Shown one piece after another: positions 1 through 7,676 of a stretch of DNA of 19,650 nt (positions are counted from its first letter, which is position 1; each line of letters starts with the position of its first letter). The DNA is from a bacterium. Its GTDB lineage: Bacteria > Patescibacteriota > Microgenomatia > Levybacterales > UBA12049. The notes under the pieces are model-generated. The model had not been told where the DNA came from and ran no database searches. It worked only from the letters and a program-made list of their open reading frames with translations. Both the position numbers and the translations under genes were made by a program. The stretch is from positions 1 through 19,650 of the forward strand of contig JAJZOC010000060.1 of the NCBI GenBank assembly GCA_021852095.1, read 5' to 3'.

Positions 1-16
1 GAATTGTTGTCATATT

Positions 17-781
17 TCAGGGTAAAACAATATAAGAAAGCCCAGTGTAATCATCGCAAGGACCATTATAACAACTACTAAGGCGGTAAATATTTCCGCT
101 TTGAGATTTAATGTAAACATTTATATAGTATTGAGAAGTATTAATGTCGTCATCTGTAAATGTTTTTGTGTAGGTAAGATTGTTGCTCCATGACTGTCCC
201 CCTTTTCCGCTATAAGGAAGAAAAGCAGCAAGAATTGGTTCATTTTGGGGATTTAATACTTTTACAGTAAATATTAAAGTATTTCCAACATGGATTGTGG
301 GAAACGGATTTTGGTAGGAAGAACTTTGCTTATCGGCATATTGCGAGTGAACACAATTTCCTAAATTATCACATAAGGAGTCTATATAAGGATTGTTGGG
401 CATAAGAATTGTTGGAATAGGTGTTGATGATGATAAAACAACAGGTGGTATATAGATTGGAATAGGCGTATCGGTTGGTGTTTGAATATTCACATTTTGT
501 TGAGGAACTGTATACCATTTGCCATTTACAAATTGCATATTTTGTCCGTTGTGCGTATACCAACCATAATTTCGGTATGTAGTTGGGACAGTGGTGATTT
601 TGTTAGCTGCAGTTGGGATCAATTTTAAGTTTGGAGTCGGAATTGCGGTAACATTAGTTTCTACCTTATTCAAAGCAGGCGGCTTAGCTACTGGCTTAGC
701 GAAATGTCCTGATAAAATTAACAAAACGCCGCTTCCTATTGCTATCAAGAAATGCGTTATCTTTTGAAAAACTCCCAACAT
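17..781 (-). CDS. Secreted or membrane-anchored Pro/Thr-rich protein, function unknown
   Basis: I do not recognise this 254-aa protein. It opens with a hydrophobic helix (about residues 8-24, preceded by few charges), which is a signal peptide or an N-terminal membrane anchor. Residues about 30-125 form a Pro/Thr/Ile-rich low-complexity stalk interrupted by an aromatic patch (YGWYTHNGQNMQFVNGKWY). The C-terminal part (about 160-254) is beta-rich, with two Cys pairs (CDNLGNC near 137-143, CYNGPC near 237-242) that could form disulfides outside the cell. It resembles a small beta-sandwich domain carried on a stalk, but no catalytic motif is visible. The ATG start is supported by a good extended -10 promoter ending about 15 nt upstream, which implies a very short leader. 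It stands alone, separated from rnj by a 389-bp non-coding region. Confidence 0.6.
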   Translation of the reverse strand: MLGVFQKITHFLIAIGSGVLLILSGHFAKPVAKPPALNKVETNVTAIPTPNLKLIPTAANKITTVPTTYRNYGWYTHNGQNMQFVNGKWYTVPQQNVNIQTPTDTPIPIYIPPVVLSSSTPIPTILMPNNPYIDSLCDNLGNCVHSQYADKQSSSYQNPFPTIHVGNTLIFTVKVLNPQNEPILAAFLPYSGKGGQSWSNNLTYTKTFTDDDINTSQYYINVYIKSQSGNIYRLSSCYNGPCDDYTGLSYIVLP

Positions 782-795
782 ATTTTTACTTTAGT

Positions 796-825
796 AGTAT
801 ACCAAAATCCACCTGACATCTCCAA
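796..825 (-). promoter_or_regulatory. Probable sigma-70 promoter for the secreted protein at 17-781
   Basis: On the minus strand TTGGAG (820-825) is followed by an 18-nt spacer and TATACT (796-801). A TGn extension sits directly before the -10 (TTTGGTATACT). The predicted transcript would start about 6-8 nt before the ATG at 781, so the mRNA would be nearly leaderless, in keeping with the lack of a Shine-Dalgarno site. Confidence 0.5.
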
Positions 826-1102
826 TTTCGTGGTTTAATTTGCATCAGAAAACTATAATTGTCGTTGAGAGCCACAGTGCCACGGTTAACGGCGGAATAA
901 CCGCAAAACGGTAAAACAATTGCCATTTTGGGCAAATCTAGCGGCTAGAATTGGATATTTAACGGATATGTCTTTGAAGCCGTCATTAAACAGCTTTTGA
1001 CTATAAGCCGTTAATTTAACGGCTAAAATCGCTAAAAAGGGCTTTCTAAGAGCCTATTTTGTTAAAACACCGTTTTAAAGCGGTTAACGGTTATTAACGG
1101 TG

Positions 1103-1150
1103 ATTAGCTTGTCAAGTCAAGCTAATTATACATTTTGCGGACACCGCAAA
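1103..1150 (-). terminator. Possible transcription-end hairpins after rnj
   Basis: Two hairpins lie 20-70 nt past the rnj stop codon when read on the minus strand: a 7-bp stem with 3-nt loop (1134-1150) and a 9-bp stem with 6-nt loop (1103-1126). Neither is followed by a clean T run, so a canonical intrinsic terminator is not shown. They may instead protect the 3' end or belong to the palindrome cluster around them. Confidence 0.3.
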
Positions 1151-1170
1151 CTGCGGATATCATAAATCTT

Positions 1171-2832
1171 CTATACCTCAATCACGATCGGAAGAACAAG
1201 GGGGCGGCGGCGAAGATCCCTGAATAATCTTTTGCTTGCTACATCTCCCAAAAGCTTTCGAACATAAATCCAGTTCACAACCCTTTCATTTTTTCTACCC
1301 ATTGCCTTTTTAAAATCATTCCTTATTTTTGTTTTTAATCTTTCGATACTACGCAGGGCAAAACCTTTAACAATAATATCTACCTTGTCCAAAACTTCTC
1401 CGCTGTCTGCGTCTACCTCCGCCAAAACAATTACCATTCCTTCTTCGGAGAGCCTTTGTCTATCCCTCAGAACAACGCTTTCCATTTCTTCTCCTGAAAT
1501 TTCATCAACGTAAACATTTTTTACCGGTATTCTTTTACCCAAAAACGATGAATTAACATCGAAAACAACTTCCTGTCCATCTTCGATCAAAAAAACATCG
1601 CTTTTTTTATAACCCAATTTTTCCGAAAGATTTCTATATAAAAGCATATGCCTAAAAGATCCTCCGATCGGCAAAAGTTTCTTTGGTTTTACCAAAGAAA
1701 TCAATTTTTCCAACTCATCAAGGGATCCGTGTCCGGAAACATGAAAGTCCTTTGTCATCGGAGAATACACAACCCTTGTCCCTTTTTTGGCAATTTCATC
1801 AACAAGTTCGTAAACGGAAAGTTCGTTTCCTGGAATCGGATCAGACGAAAAAACAACCGTATCCAAAGAAGATAAAACAACATTTCTTTGACCCCCATTA
1901 ACAATCCTGGACATTGCCGAAGACTCCTGACCCTGACTGCCGGCAACAATCAATGTAAGCGTTTGATCCGTATGATTTCTTAAGCTATCAACATCAACTT
2001 CTTCTTCATCCTTCAAATCAAGGTATCCCAACTGCTTTGCCGCCTCTTTAGTTTTTGAAAGAGATCTTCCTATAAAACATATTTTTCTGCCGGCATTTCT
2101 GGAAGCCGCTATCACCTGATTAAGCCGTGAGATATTCGAAGAGTAGGTTGTTACAATAAACTTACCTTTACAATTATCAAGTTCTTTAACAAACTTTTCC
2201 GTTATGTTTAATTCCGATGGGGTATTCCCCATTCTCTCCGACCCCAAACAGTCGGACATAAGGGCATAAACCCCATTTTTAGTCATTCTCTCTATTTTTG
2301 CATAATCTGTTTTTTTACCGTCATACGGCGTATCATCTAATTTAAAATCACTGCCATGATAGAAATTACCAACCGGTGTCTCTATAAAAATATGAGAAGT
2401 ATCCGGGATAGAATGTGTAACGCGAATAAAATTTAGCCTGAAAGAGCCAAGAGCTACGGTTTGATCCGTAAAATTTACAGTTTCTGCTTTTCTTGTTATG
2501 CCAAATTCCTTTAATTTTTCATTTGCCAAATACGAAGTTAAAGGAGAGCCATAGATTGGAAAAGGCGGCAGACTAGGTAAAACAAGAGGAAGGGCTCCGA
2601 TATGATCTTCGTGTCCGTGGGTTAATGCCATACCTACAATTTTTTTAGATTTTATAAGGGTTAACAAATAGGAAATATCCGGAAATAAAAGATCTGCTCC
2701 AAGCATGGTTTCGTCGGCAAATCCTATTCCGCAATCAACTATCAGAATCTGATCTTGATATATATAAAGATACATGTTTTTAGTAACATCGCCTATGCCT
2801 CCCAAAGGAATAAAAGAAATCTGATTATTCAT
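1171..2832 (-). CDS. rnj: RNase J family metallo-beta-lactamase/beta-CASP ribonuclease, divergent active site
   Basis: This 553-aa protein has the full length and order of RNase J: a metallo-beta-lactamase core, an inserted beta-CASP domain and a C-terminal domain ending in the typical PLVLPIVIEV. RNase J is an exo/endoribonuclease for mRNA turnover and rRNA processing. Visible metal-site motifs are D33, HGHEDH (72-77), H140, D162 and HVSGHG (364-369). Several normally invariant spots differ. The usual PxHGE motif reads PIGGSFRH (388-395), so the last metal-binding His is Gly. The usual DSTN reads DCLG (194-197), GSQGE reads GSQGQ (298-302), and GDTV reads LDTV (324-326 for DTV). It is still likely folded, but its catalysis may be altered. 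It starts 4 nt after the Lon-like gene and ends the rpsO-pnp-lon-rnj block, which places an RNA exonuclease pair (PNPase and RNase J) in one transcript. Confidence 0.9.
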   Translation of the reverse strand: MNNQISFIPLGGIGDVTKNMYLYIYQDQILIVDCGIGFADETMLGADLLFPDISYLLTLIKSKKIVGMALTHGHEDHIGALPLVLPSLPPFPIYGSPLTSYLANEKLKEFGITRKAETVNFTDQTVALGSFRLNFIRVTHSIPDTSHIFIETPVGNFYHGSDFKLDDTPYDGKKTDYAKIERMTKNGVYALMSDCLGSERMGNTPSELNITEKFVKELDNCKGKFIVTTYSSNISRLNQVIAASRNAGRKICFIGRSLSKTKEAAKQLGYLDLKDEEEVDVDSLRNHTDQTLTLIVAGSQGQESSAMSRIVNGGQRNVVLSSLDTVVFSSDPIPGNELSVYELVDEIAKKGTRVVYSPMTKDFHVSGHGSLDELEKLISLVKPKKLLPIGGSFRHMLLYRNLSEKLGYKKSDVFLIEDGQEVVFDVNSSFLGKRIPVKNVYVDEISGEEMESVVLRDRQRLSEEGMVIVLAEVDADSGEVLDKVDIIVKGFALRSIERLKTKIRNDFKKAMGRKNERVVNWIYVRKLLGDVASKRLFRDLRRRPLVLPIVIEV

Positions 2833-2836
2833 AAAA

Positions 2837-3955
2837 CTATATCTGCGGCAAAAACTCCTTTATATTAGAGTTGTCTACGGTTATACTTTGAGCTCTACCC
2901 TCTACGATAATCCTAGCACTTTTTCTGCATATTCCATCTATGGTTCTATTCAAGCTTCTGATACCGGAATCAAAACCCAAAGGCCGAATAATAGACGGCC
3001 AAAGACTAGGATCAATTGTCAGCTGATTTTCCAAAAGACCTGTTTGTTCTCTTATTTTTGGGAAAAGATAATCCCTAGCTATAACCGTTTTCTCCTCGTC
3101 CGAATATGAAGGCATTTGGATTATTTCAAGCCGATCTAAAACAGCGTTTGATATATTGGTAGTATTATTAGCAGTTGCGACAAATAAAACCTCCGATAGG
3201 TCAAAAGGGAAATCTATATAGTGATCCGTAAAGCTTTTATTTTGCTCCGGATCTAGAAGCTCTACCAAAACACCCATTATGTCGGAACGGGCATCCGATG
3301 TAACTCTATCCAATTCATCTAAAAGTATAACGCAATTTTTTGTTTGAGCACGTGCCAGTTTTTTGATAATATATCCGGGTTCTGCATCGGGAAAAGCACG
3401 AGATTGTCCTCTTAGAGCTCTTGCGTCCCCCATACCTCCAAAAGGAATCCTTTCAAATTTTCTGCCCAAAACCTCGGCGATAGACATAGCAAAGGTTGTT
3501 TTCCCTGTCCCCGGTAATCCGACAAAACACAAGATTGGCGCTTTAACAATTTGAGATTTTTCCCCCTGCTTAAGATTTAAAATAACAAGAGCCAGATATT
3601 CAAGAATTCTATCTTTTATTTGCTTCATACCGTAATGATTAGTATCCAAAATTTTTTGAGCCGTGTTCAAATCTAAAGTATCCTGACTTTTATTATCCCA
3701 AGGAAGACTAACTACCCGATTTACATAAGATGCGGTTGACTCATATTCTAAAATATAGGTTGAACTAAAAAATCCTGAACTGGATCTTAAAAGGGCAAGC
3801 CTTTGTATTCTGGCAGTAAGATCTTGTTTTAGATCTTCTGGCAGAAAGCCTTTTTCTATTTTTTCTCCGAGACGGCGTATTTGGTCATTGCTGTCTTTTT
3901 TTAGTTGAATTTGAATATCTTGGTTCGAAGACGAATCGGCAGGATTATTGTCCAT
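2837..3955 (-). CDS. Lon-type AAA+ ATPase lacking the peptidase domain
   Basis: This 372-aa protein aligns by eye with the ATPase half of Lon. Its N-terminal segment ends in the Lon-like SYVNRVVSLPW (76-86), followed by HYGMKQIKDRILEYLA (107-122). Walker A is GLPGTGKT (146-153), the RGQSRAFPDAEPG pore and linker segment follows at about 182-194, Walker B is ILLDELD (210-216), sensor 1 is ATANN (260-264), the arginine finger is at LDR (273-275), and sensor 2 is in GIRSLNR (331-337). The protein stops right after the alpha-helical subdomain, where a normal Lon (about 780 aa) continues into the Ser-Lys protease domain. The large Lon N-domain is also missing. The rnj start codon follows 4 nt later, so there is no room for a frameshifted remnant. 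It may act as an unfoldase or chaperone, or feed a separate protease. It lies in the same block as pnp and rnj, which suggests a link to RNA or ribosome quality control (inference). Confidence 0.85.
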   Translation of the reverse strand: MDNNPADSSSNQDIQIQLKKDSNDQIRRLGEKIEKGFLPEDLKQDLTARIQRLALLRSSSGFFSSTYILEYESTASYVNRVVSLPWDNKSQDTLDLNTAQKILDTNHYGMKQIKDRILEYLALVILNLKQGEKSQIVKAPILCFVGLPGTGKTTFAMSIAEVLGRKFERIPFGGMGDARALRGQSRAFPDAEPGYIIKKLARAQTKNCVILLDELDRVTSDARSDIMGVLVELLDPEQNKSFTDHYIDFPFDLSEVLFVATANNTTNISNAVLDRLEIIQMPSYSDEEKTVIARDYLFPKIREQTGLLENQLTIDPSLWPSIIRPLGFDSGIRSLNRTIDGICRKSARIIVEGRAQSITVDNSNIKEFLPQI

Positions 3956-3984
3956 ATATTAAGTATCTTACTACAAAACAAAAT

Positions 3985-4006
3985 AAATTACGATATCACG
4001 TAATTT
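3985..4006 (-). terminator. Terminator-like hairpin directly after pnp
   Basis: AAATTACG, a 6-nt loop and CGTAATTT form an 8-bp stem starting one base past the pnp stop codon. On the minus strand it is followed by the T-rich ATTTATTTTGTTTTG. The stem is AT-rich and the T run is interrupted, so it would be a weak or partial terminator between pnp and the Lon-like gene, or a 3' stabilising structure. Confidence 0.4.
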
Positions 4007-6265
4007 TTAATAATGAGGCTTTTTAAAAGGTTTATCTTTCTCAAAGGCAGACCTATTTCCTCTCTGCCATGGCCTGCCTGCTGATTGAAATTTTTCTCTT
4101 TTAAACTGCATAGATAGTGGATGTTCCGAAACAGACGGCTGCTTTTGCCTTATTTCTTTTTTCTCTCCGGAGAGCATAGACAGATTTATTCTGCCTTGCT
4201 CATCTATTTCCTTTACTGTTACCTTTACTTTATCTCCGATCTTAACAACATCATAAGGATCTTTTACAAAACCCTGCGCCATTTCGGATACATGAACCAT
4301 TCCTTCTTTACCAGGTGTTAGCTCCACAAACGCTCCAAAAGGAAGGATTCTTTTTACTTCTCCGACAAATTCTTCCCCAACTCCGATTTCCCGGGTTATC
4401 CCTTTAATCCAGGTAACCGTTTTATCTAAAGACTCTTTGTCGGATCCTGTAACCGTTACTGATCCATCATCTTCAACATCAATTGTCGCGCCGGTTCTTG
4501 CCATAATATTTTTTATAACCCTGCCTCCCGGACCGATTAATTCTCCTATTTTTTCAACTGGAATATGAATCATTTCTATCTTAGGTGCGTACTCCGACAG
4601 TTTAGATCTGGTATCAGGTATTACGCTTAGCATTTTTTGGAGAATGAATAAACGTCCCTCTTTCGCGCGTCCCAAAATTTCTTCTATTTGAGCTATTGTT
4701 AATCCCGGAATCTTTACATCCAGTTGGATTGCCGTAATACCGCTGTCTGTTCCCGCTACTTTAAAATCCATATCCCCTGAAAAATCTTCCAAACCGATAA
4801 TGTCTGTTAAAATAACATACTTATCTCCATCTGACATAAGTCCCATAGCCAGACCCGCAACAGGTTTTTTAATAGGAACTCCAGCGTCCATTAAAGAAAG
4901 GGTTGAACCGCAAACAGACGCCATAGAAGTTGATCCGTTTGAAGAAAGTATTTCAGATACTACTCTTATTGTATATGGAAATTTATCCTGGTTGGGAATA
5001 ACTGCAACAAGTGCTCTTTCGGCCAAAGCTCCATGTCCTATTTCACGTCTGGAAGGAACTCCGATTCTTCCTGTTTCTCCAACCGAATAAGGAGGCATGG
5101 AATAATGGTGAATATATCTTTTTGATTCTTCTCCTTCCGGAGATTCTATCAACTGTTCCATTCTTGGAGAACCTAGGGTTACAACGGTTAGGGCTTGGGT
5201 ATCGCCCCTTTGAAATATTGCGGATCCATGTGTTCGTGGCAAGACCGAAACTTCGGAACTTATCGGACGAATCTCGTCTATTTTCCGGCCGTCGGGCCTT
5301 TGTCCTTTAAGAATTACATTTTCTCTTATAGCACCAAAAAACACTTTTTCGAATGCTTTGGCAACCATTTTTTTATCAATCTCGCTTTCCGGATTACTAG
5401 TTTTCTCGGTTTCGAAAATAGCATCTATAATCTGTTCCTGTTCCGGACTGCTTGATTCCTTAACAGCACTTTTTGGTATAAGAGAGGCTATTTCACTGCC
5501 ATAAGATTTTTTTATTTTGGAAACTAAATCCAAAAATAAAGGATCTTTTTCTGCTAGTTGCTTCTTCTTGCCGATTTTTTTAACAGCCTCTTCTATAAAA
5601 TCTATAACCTTTACTGTTTCTGCATGCGCTTTTTTTATAGCTGATAATGCTACTTGCTCTGAGACTTCCGATGCGCCCGCTTCTATCATAACCGTCTTAT
5701 CTTTTGTTTGAGACAAAACCATATCAAGCTCGGAAAGCTCTATTTCCCCTCTGCCAGGATTCATTATATATTCTTCGTTACCGTTATCTTTTTCTTTTAC
5801 ATAGCCAACTCTAACTGCGGCTATCGGCCCATTCCACGGGATAGAAGAAATACTCAAAGCAAAAGAGGTGGCAACTATAGATAGAATATCCGGTTCGTTT
5901 TCTCCGTCTACAGACAAAACAGTAATAACAATTTGGACTTCTTTTTTATATTCTTTTGGAAATAGAGGACGTATAGATCTGTCTATTAATCTTGCTGTCA
6001 GTATGGAGTCATCGCTTGGCCTTCCTTCTCTTTTAACCCATCTGCTTCCTTTTATTCTCCCGCCCGCGTATAGTCGCTCTACGTACTCTATTGTTAAAGG
6101 AAAGTAACCAAGATCTGCTCTTTCTTTGCCTTCGACAACCGTTACCAGAACCATTGTATCTCCTAATCTTGCCATAACAGCAGATGTAGCTTGTTTGGCA
6201 ACCTTGCCAACAGTAAGAGTTAACGGTTTTCCCCCAAATTCCAGATTAAATGATTCTTCTTGCAT
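4007..6265 (-). CDS. pnp: Polyribonucleotide nucleotidyltransferase (PNPase)
   Basis: PNPase degrades RNA from the 3' end by phosphorolysis and is a trimer in the cytoplasm. The 752-aa protein shows all family parts in order: a first RNase PH domain (about 10-140), an alpha-helical linker (about 240-310), a second RNase PH domain (about 320-550), a KH domain with GPGG (578-581), and an S1 domain (about 630-700, GEVKRILPFGAFVEL). The phosphate-binding loop SSNGSTSMASVCG (441-453) and the catalytic acidic stretch GDMDFKVAG (497-505) are intact. A basic, disordered tail (about 705-752) follows S1. The ATG lies 5 nt after the rpsO stop without a clear Shine-Dalgarno site. The rpsO-pnp order is the classic arrangement in bacteria. 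Confidence 0.98.
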   Translation of the reverse strand: MQEESFNLEFGGKPLTLTVGKVAKQATSAVMARLGDTMVLVTVVEGKERADLGYFPLTIEYVERLYAGGRIKGSRWVKREGRPSDDSILTARLIDRSIRPLFPKEYKKEVQIVITVLSVDGENEPDILSIVATSFALSISSIPWNGPIAAVRVGYVKEKDNGNEEYIMNPGRGEIELSELDMVLSQTKDKTVMIEAGASEVSEQVALSAIKKAHAETVKVIDFIEEAVKKIGKKKQLAEKDPLFLDLVSKIKKSYGSEIASLIPKSAVKESSSPEQEQIIDAIFETEKTSNPESEIDKKMVAKAFEKVFFGAIRENVILKGQRPDGRKIDEIRPISSEVSVLPRTHGSAIFQRGDTQALTVVTLGSPRMEQLIESPEGEESKRYIHHYSMPPYSVGETGRIGVPSRREIGHGALAERALVAVIPNQDKFPYTIRVVSEILSSNGSTSMASVCGSTLSLMDAGVPIKKPVAGLAMGLMSDGDKYVILTDIIGLEDFSGDMDFKVAGTDSGITAIQLDVKIPGLTIAQIEEILGRAKEGRLFILQKMLSVIPDTRSKLSEYAPKIEMIHIPVEKIGELIGPGGRVIKNIMARTGATIDVEDDGSVTVTGSDKESLDKTVTWIKGITREIGVGEEFVGEVKRILPFGAFVELTPGKEGMVHVSEMAQGFVKDPYDVVKIGDKVKVTVKEIDEQGRINLSMLSGEKKEIRQKQPSVSEHPLSMQFKREKFQSAGRPWQRGNRSAFEKDKPFKKPHY

Positions 6266-6270
6266 AATAA

Positions 6271-6540
6271 TCAGTTACTGCCTTGAACAGCAGAAAGTAT
6301 TTTAGACAATCTTTTTTTATCTACTTTTTCCAAAAAGTTCATTAGTCTTCTTCTTTTAGAGATCATAGATAAAAGTCCGCGTCTGCTCCTCATATCGTGT
6401 CCGTGCATTTTTAAATGCTCTGTAACCTTAGTGATTCTCTCCGTTAAAAGAGCTATTTGAACTTCAGGACTGCCTGTATCTCCTTCGACCGTTTTAAACT
6501 TCTCTATTATTTTCTTTTTATCTATCGGACTAAGCGGCAT
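6271..6540 (-). CDS. rpsO: 30S ribosomal protein S15
   Basis: This 89-aa protein has exactly the usual length of S15. It carries the hallmark segments GDTGSPEVQIALLTERI (20-36), HGHDMRSRRGLL (near 45-56) and the RRRLMNFL core that binds 16S rRNA helix h22 in the platform of the small subunit. It is the first gene of the rpsO-pnp block and lies about 90 nt downstream of a near-consensus promoter. No Shine-Dalgarno site precedes its ATG. In many bacteria S15 represses its own translation through its leader. The AT-rich leader here is a candidate, but no pseudoknot is evident by eye. Confidence 0.98.
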   Translation of the reverse strand: MPLSPIDKKKIIEKFKTVEGDTGSPEVQIALLTERITKVTEHLKMHGHDMRSRRGLLSMISKRRRLMNFLEKVDKKRLSKILSAVQGSN

Positions 6541-6574
6541 ATTAAATAAATTAAAAATTAACGATTTGTAGAAG

Positions 6575-6623
6575 TTTTTTAACTTTAAGTTTTAACTCTA
6601 AACTTTTCATTCTTAATTCTTAA
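6575..6623 (-). repeat. Degenerate 7-nt periodic tract in the rpsO leader
   Basis: Between the rpsO promoter and start codon the sequence repeats with a 7-nt period (on the plus strand, units such as GTTTTAA, CTCTAAA, CTTTTCA, TTCTTAA, TTCTTAA). The final A of each unit falls at 6588, 6595, 6602, 6609, 6616 and 6623, exactly 7 apart. It shares its period, but not its sequence, with the tracts at 15.5-18.8 kb. Confidence 0.5.
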
Positions 6624-6632
6624 CTAAGATGT

Positions 6633-6661
6633 ATTATAGCAGTTTATTTATTCAGTATCAA
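6633..6661 (-). promoter_or_regulatory. Strong sigma-70 promoter of the rpsO-pnp block
   Basis: On the minus strand TTGATA (6656-6661) and a perfect TATAAT (6633-6638) are separated by exactly 17 nt. This is the best promoter match in the window. An 8-bp inverted repeat, TAGCAGTT (6637-6644) with AACTGCTA (6660-6667), brackets the spacer and touches both boxes. A dimeric repressor could bind there, though the repeat may be chance. Confidence 0.7.
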
Positions 6662-6677
6662 CTGCTAAAAAGACCCC

Positions 6678-7676
6678 TTACCTGGCTGTATTGCGAATAA
6701 CAGAGTATGAAGAATTTCCCAATAAGGTATTTCCTGAAACAATTGTCCGTATGTTATTTAATCCGTTTTTGTAAACTGTTCCTGTTAAAAGATTATATCC
6801 TTTATTTCCTTGTGCCTGCAGAAAGTAGATATGCCATTTAGTATTTGAAAATTCAGGATAGGCAAAATCACCAATTGCTAAAGTTTTTATGTTAGAAAGT
6901 CCGCTGTTATTATTGAAATCAGCAATACACAGTGCAACATTATTTGAATCACCGTTCCTTTCTAAAAAAAGAATCTTTTTCCCATCGGGAGAAAAAGATG
7001 CTTGATAGGCATTTCTATTTTCATATGTAAGCGTTGTTATTAATCCGGAGGCGTTATCAAATTGTTTAATGGCTGAATATGGCATAAGAGTTTTTGGATC
7101 ATACTGATAATAATCATAGAGAATAATATTCTTATCAGACGGGTCAAAAATAGGGTGAGCTATTCCGCCTGAATAGGGATCCGGTTTAGCAATATTTGTT
7201 GATTTTCCGGTTGAAAGATTTAAAACATAAAGCGCGTTATCCGGCACGTTTGTAAAAACTTTATCTTTATCGGACACATACGCAATTCTGTCTTGGGTAG
7301 AATTAACCGCAGGGTCTGTTATCCAACTCATGGTATCTATATTGTTACTATTGCCGTTAAAAAGTGTCTTTATTTTATTTCCCGACTGATCAAAAAGCAA
7401 AAGAGAGGAATAATTAGTTGTTTTCTTAATAGCGGCTATGGCGTTTCCTAAAGCAATAGGCTCTATAAGATTCTGGTTATGGGTTATTTGACTAGCACGA
7501 TTTTTATTCAGCTTATAAATATTTCCGTTGTTGCTTAGGATAATTGTATCTGTTGGCTGTATATTGCTCGTATCAAAAACCGCTGTCTGATTTTTGGGTT
7601 TTCCCTGAAAATATGCCACGGAGAACCCGACAATAAATGGTATTATGCTGAATAATATTAAAACTCGTTTTTTCAT
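6678..7676 (-). CDS. Membrane-anchored beta-propeller (TolB/PD40-like) protein
   Basis: This 332-aa protein starts with a positively charged N-terminus and one membrane helix (about 5-24), so the rest probably lies outside the membrane. The body has repeated four-strand blades. The clearest blade signature is SFSPDGKKILFLER (about 228-241), with related ones at AVNSTQDRIAYVSDKD and HPIFDPSDKNIILYDYY. This is typical of TolB/PD40-type propellers that act as binding platforms. No enzymatic residues are visible. Its ATG overlaps the stop of the upstream LCP gene (ATGA), and a good AAGGA ribosome site lies 8 nt upstream, so the two are translated together. A role in envelope assembly or sensing alongside the LCP ligase is inferred from this pairing. 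Confidence 0.7.
   Translation of the reverse strand: MKKRVLILFSIIPFIVGFSVAYFQGKPKNQTAVFDTSNIQPTDTIILSNNGNIYKLNKNRASQITHNQNLIEPIALGNAIAAIKKTTNYSSLLLFDQSGNKIKTLFNGNSNNIDTMSWITDPAVNSTQDRIAYVSDKDKVFTNVPDNALYVLNLSTGKSTNIAKPDPYSGGIAHPIFDPSDKNIILYDYYQYDPKTLMPYSAIKQFDNASGLITTLTYENRNAYQASFSPDGKKILFLERNGDSNNVALCIADFNNNSGLSNIKTLAIGDFAYPEFSNTKWHIYFLQAQGNKGYNLLTGTVYKNGLNNIRTIVSGNTLLGNSSYSVIRNTAR

Larger units (their letters stand above)
782..1170. repeat. 389-bp non-coding region rich in TTAACGG heptamers and short palindromes
   Basis: No convincing ORF lies here. TTAACGG occurs at 886-892, 959-965, 1016-1022, 1084-1090 and 1094-1100, and its complement CCGTTAA at 1008-1014. Inverted repeats include AGCCGTTAA-T-TTAACGGCT (1006-1024, 9-bp arms), TTAAAAC-ACC-GTTTTAA (1062-1078), ATTAGCTTG-6 nt-CAAGCTAAT (1103-1126) and TTTGCGG-ACA-CCGCAAA (1134-1150). 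The last overlaps an alternative hairpin, CCGCA-AAC-TGCGG (1144-1156). The region is downstream of rnj and upstream of the secreted-protein gene. It could hold transcription-end structures, a regulator-binding cluster or a decayed repeat element. The sequence does not decide between these. Confidence 0.5.

Noticed and set aside
2833..2836. Frameshift hiding a Lon protease domain after the Lon-like ATPase
   Set aside because: Only 4 nt separate its stop from the rnj start, and rnj is a full-length, unrelated gene.
4121..6107. Several plus-strand open frames of 64-99 codons opposite pnp, with others opposite rnj and the Lon-like gene
   Set aside because: They lie antisense to strongly conserved domains, have no recognisable family features and no ribosome sites, and are shadows of the real genes.
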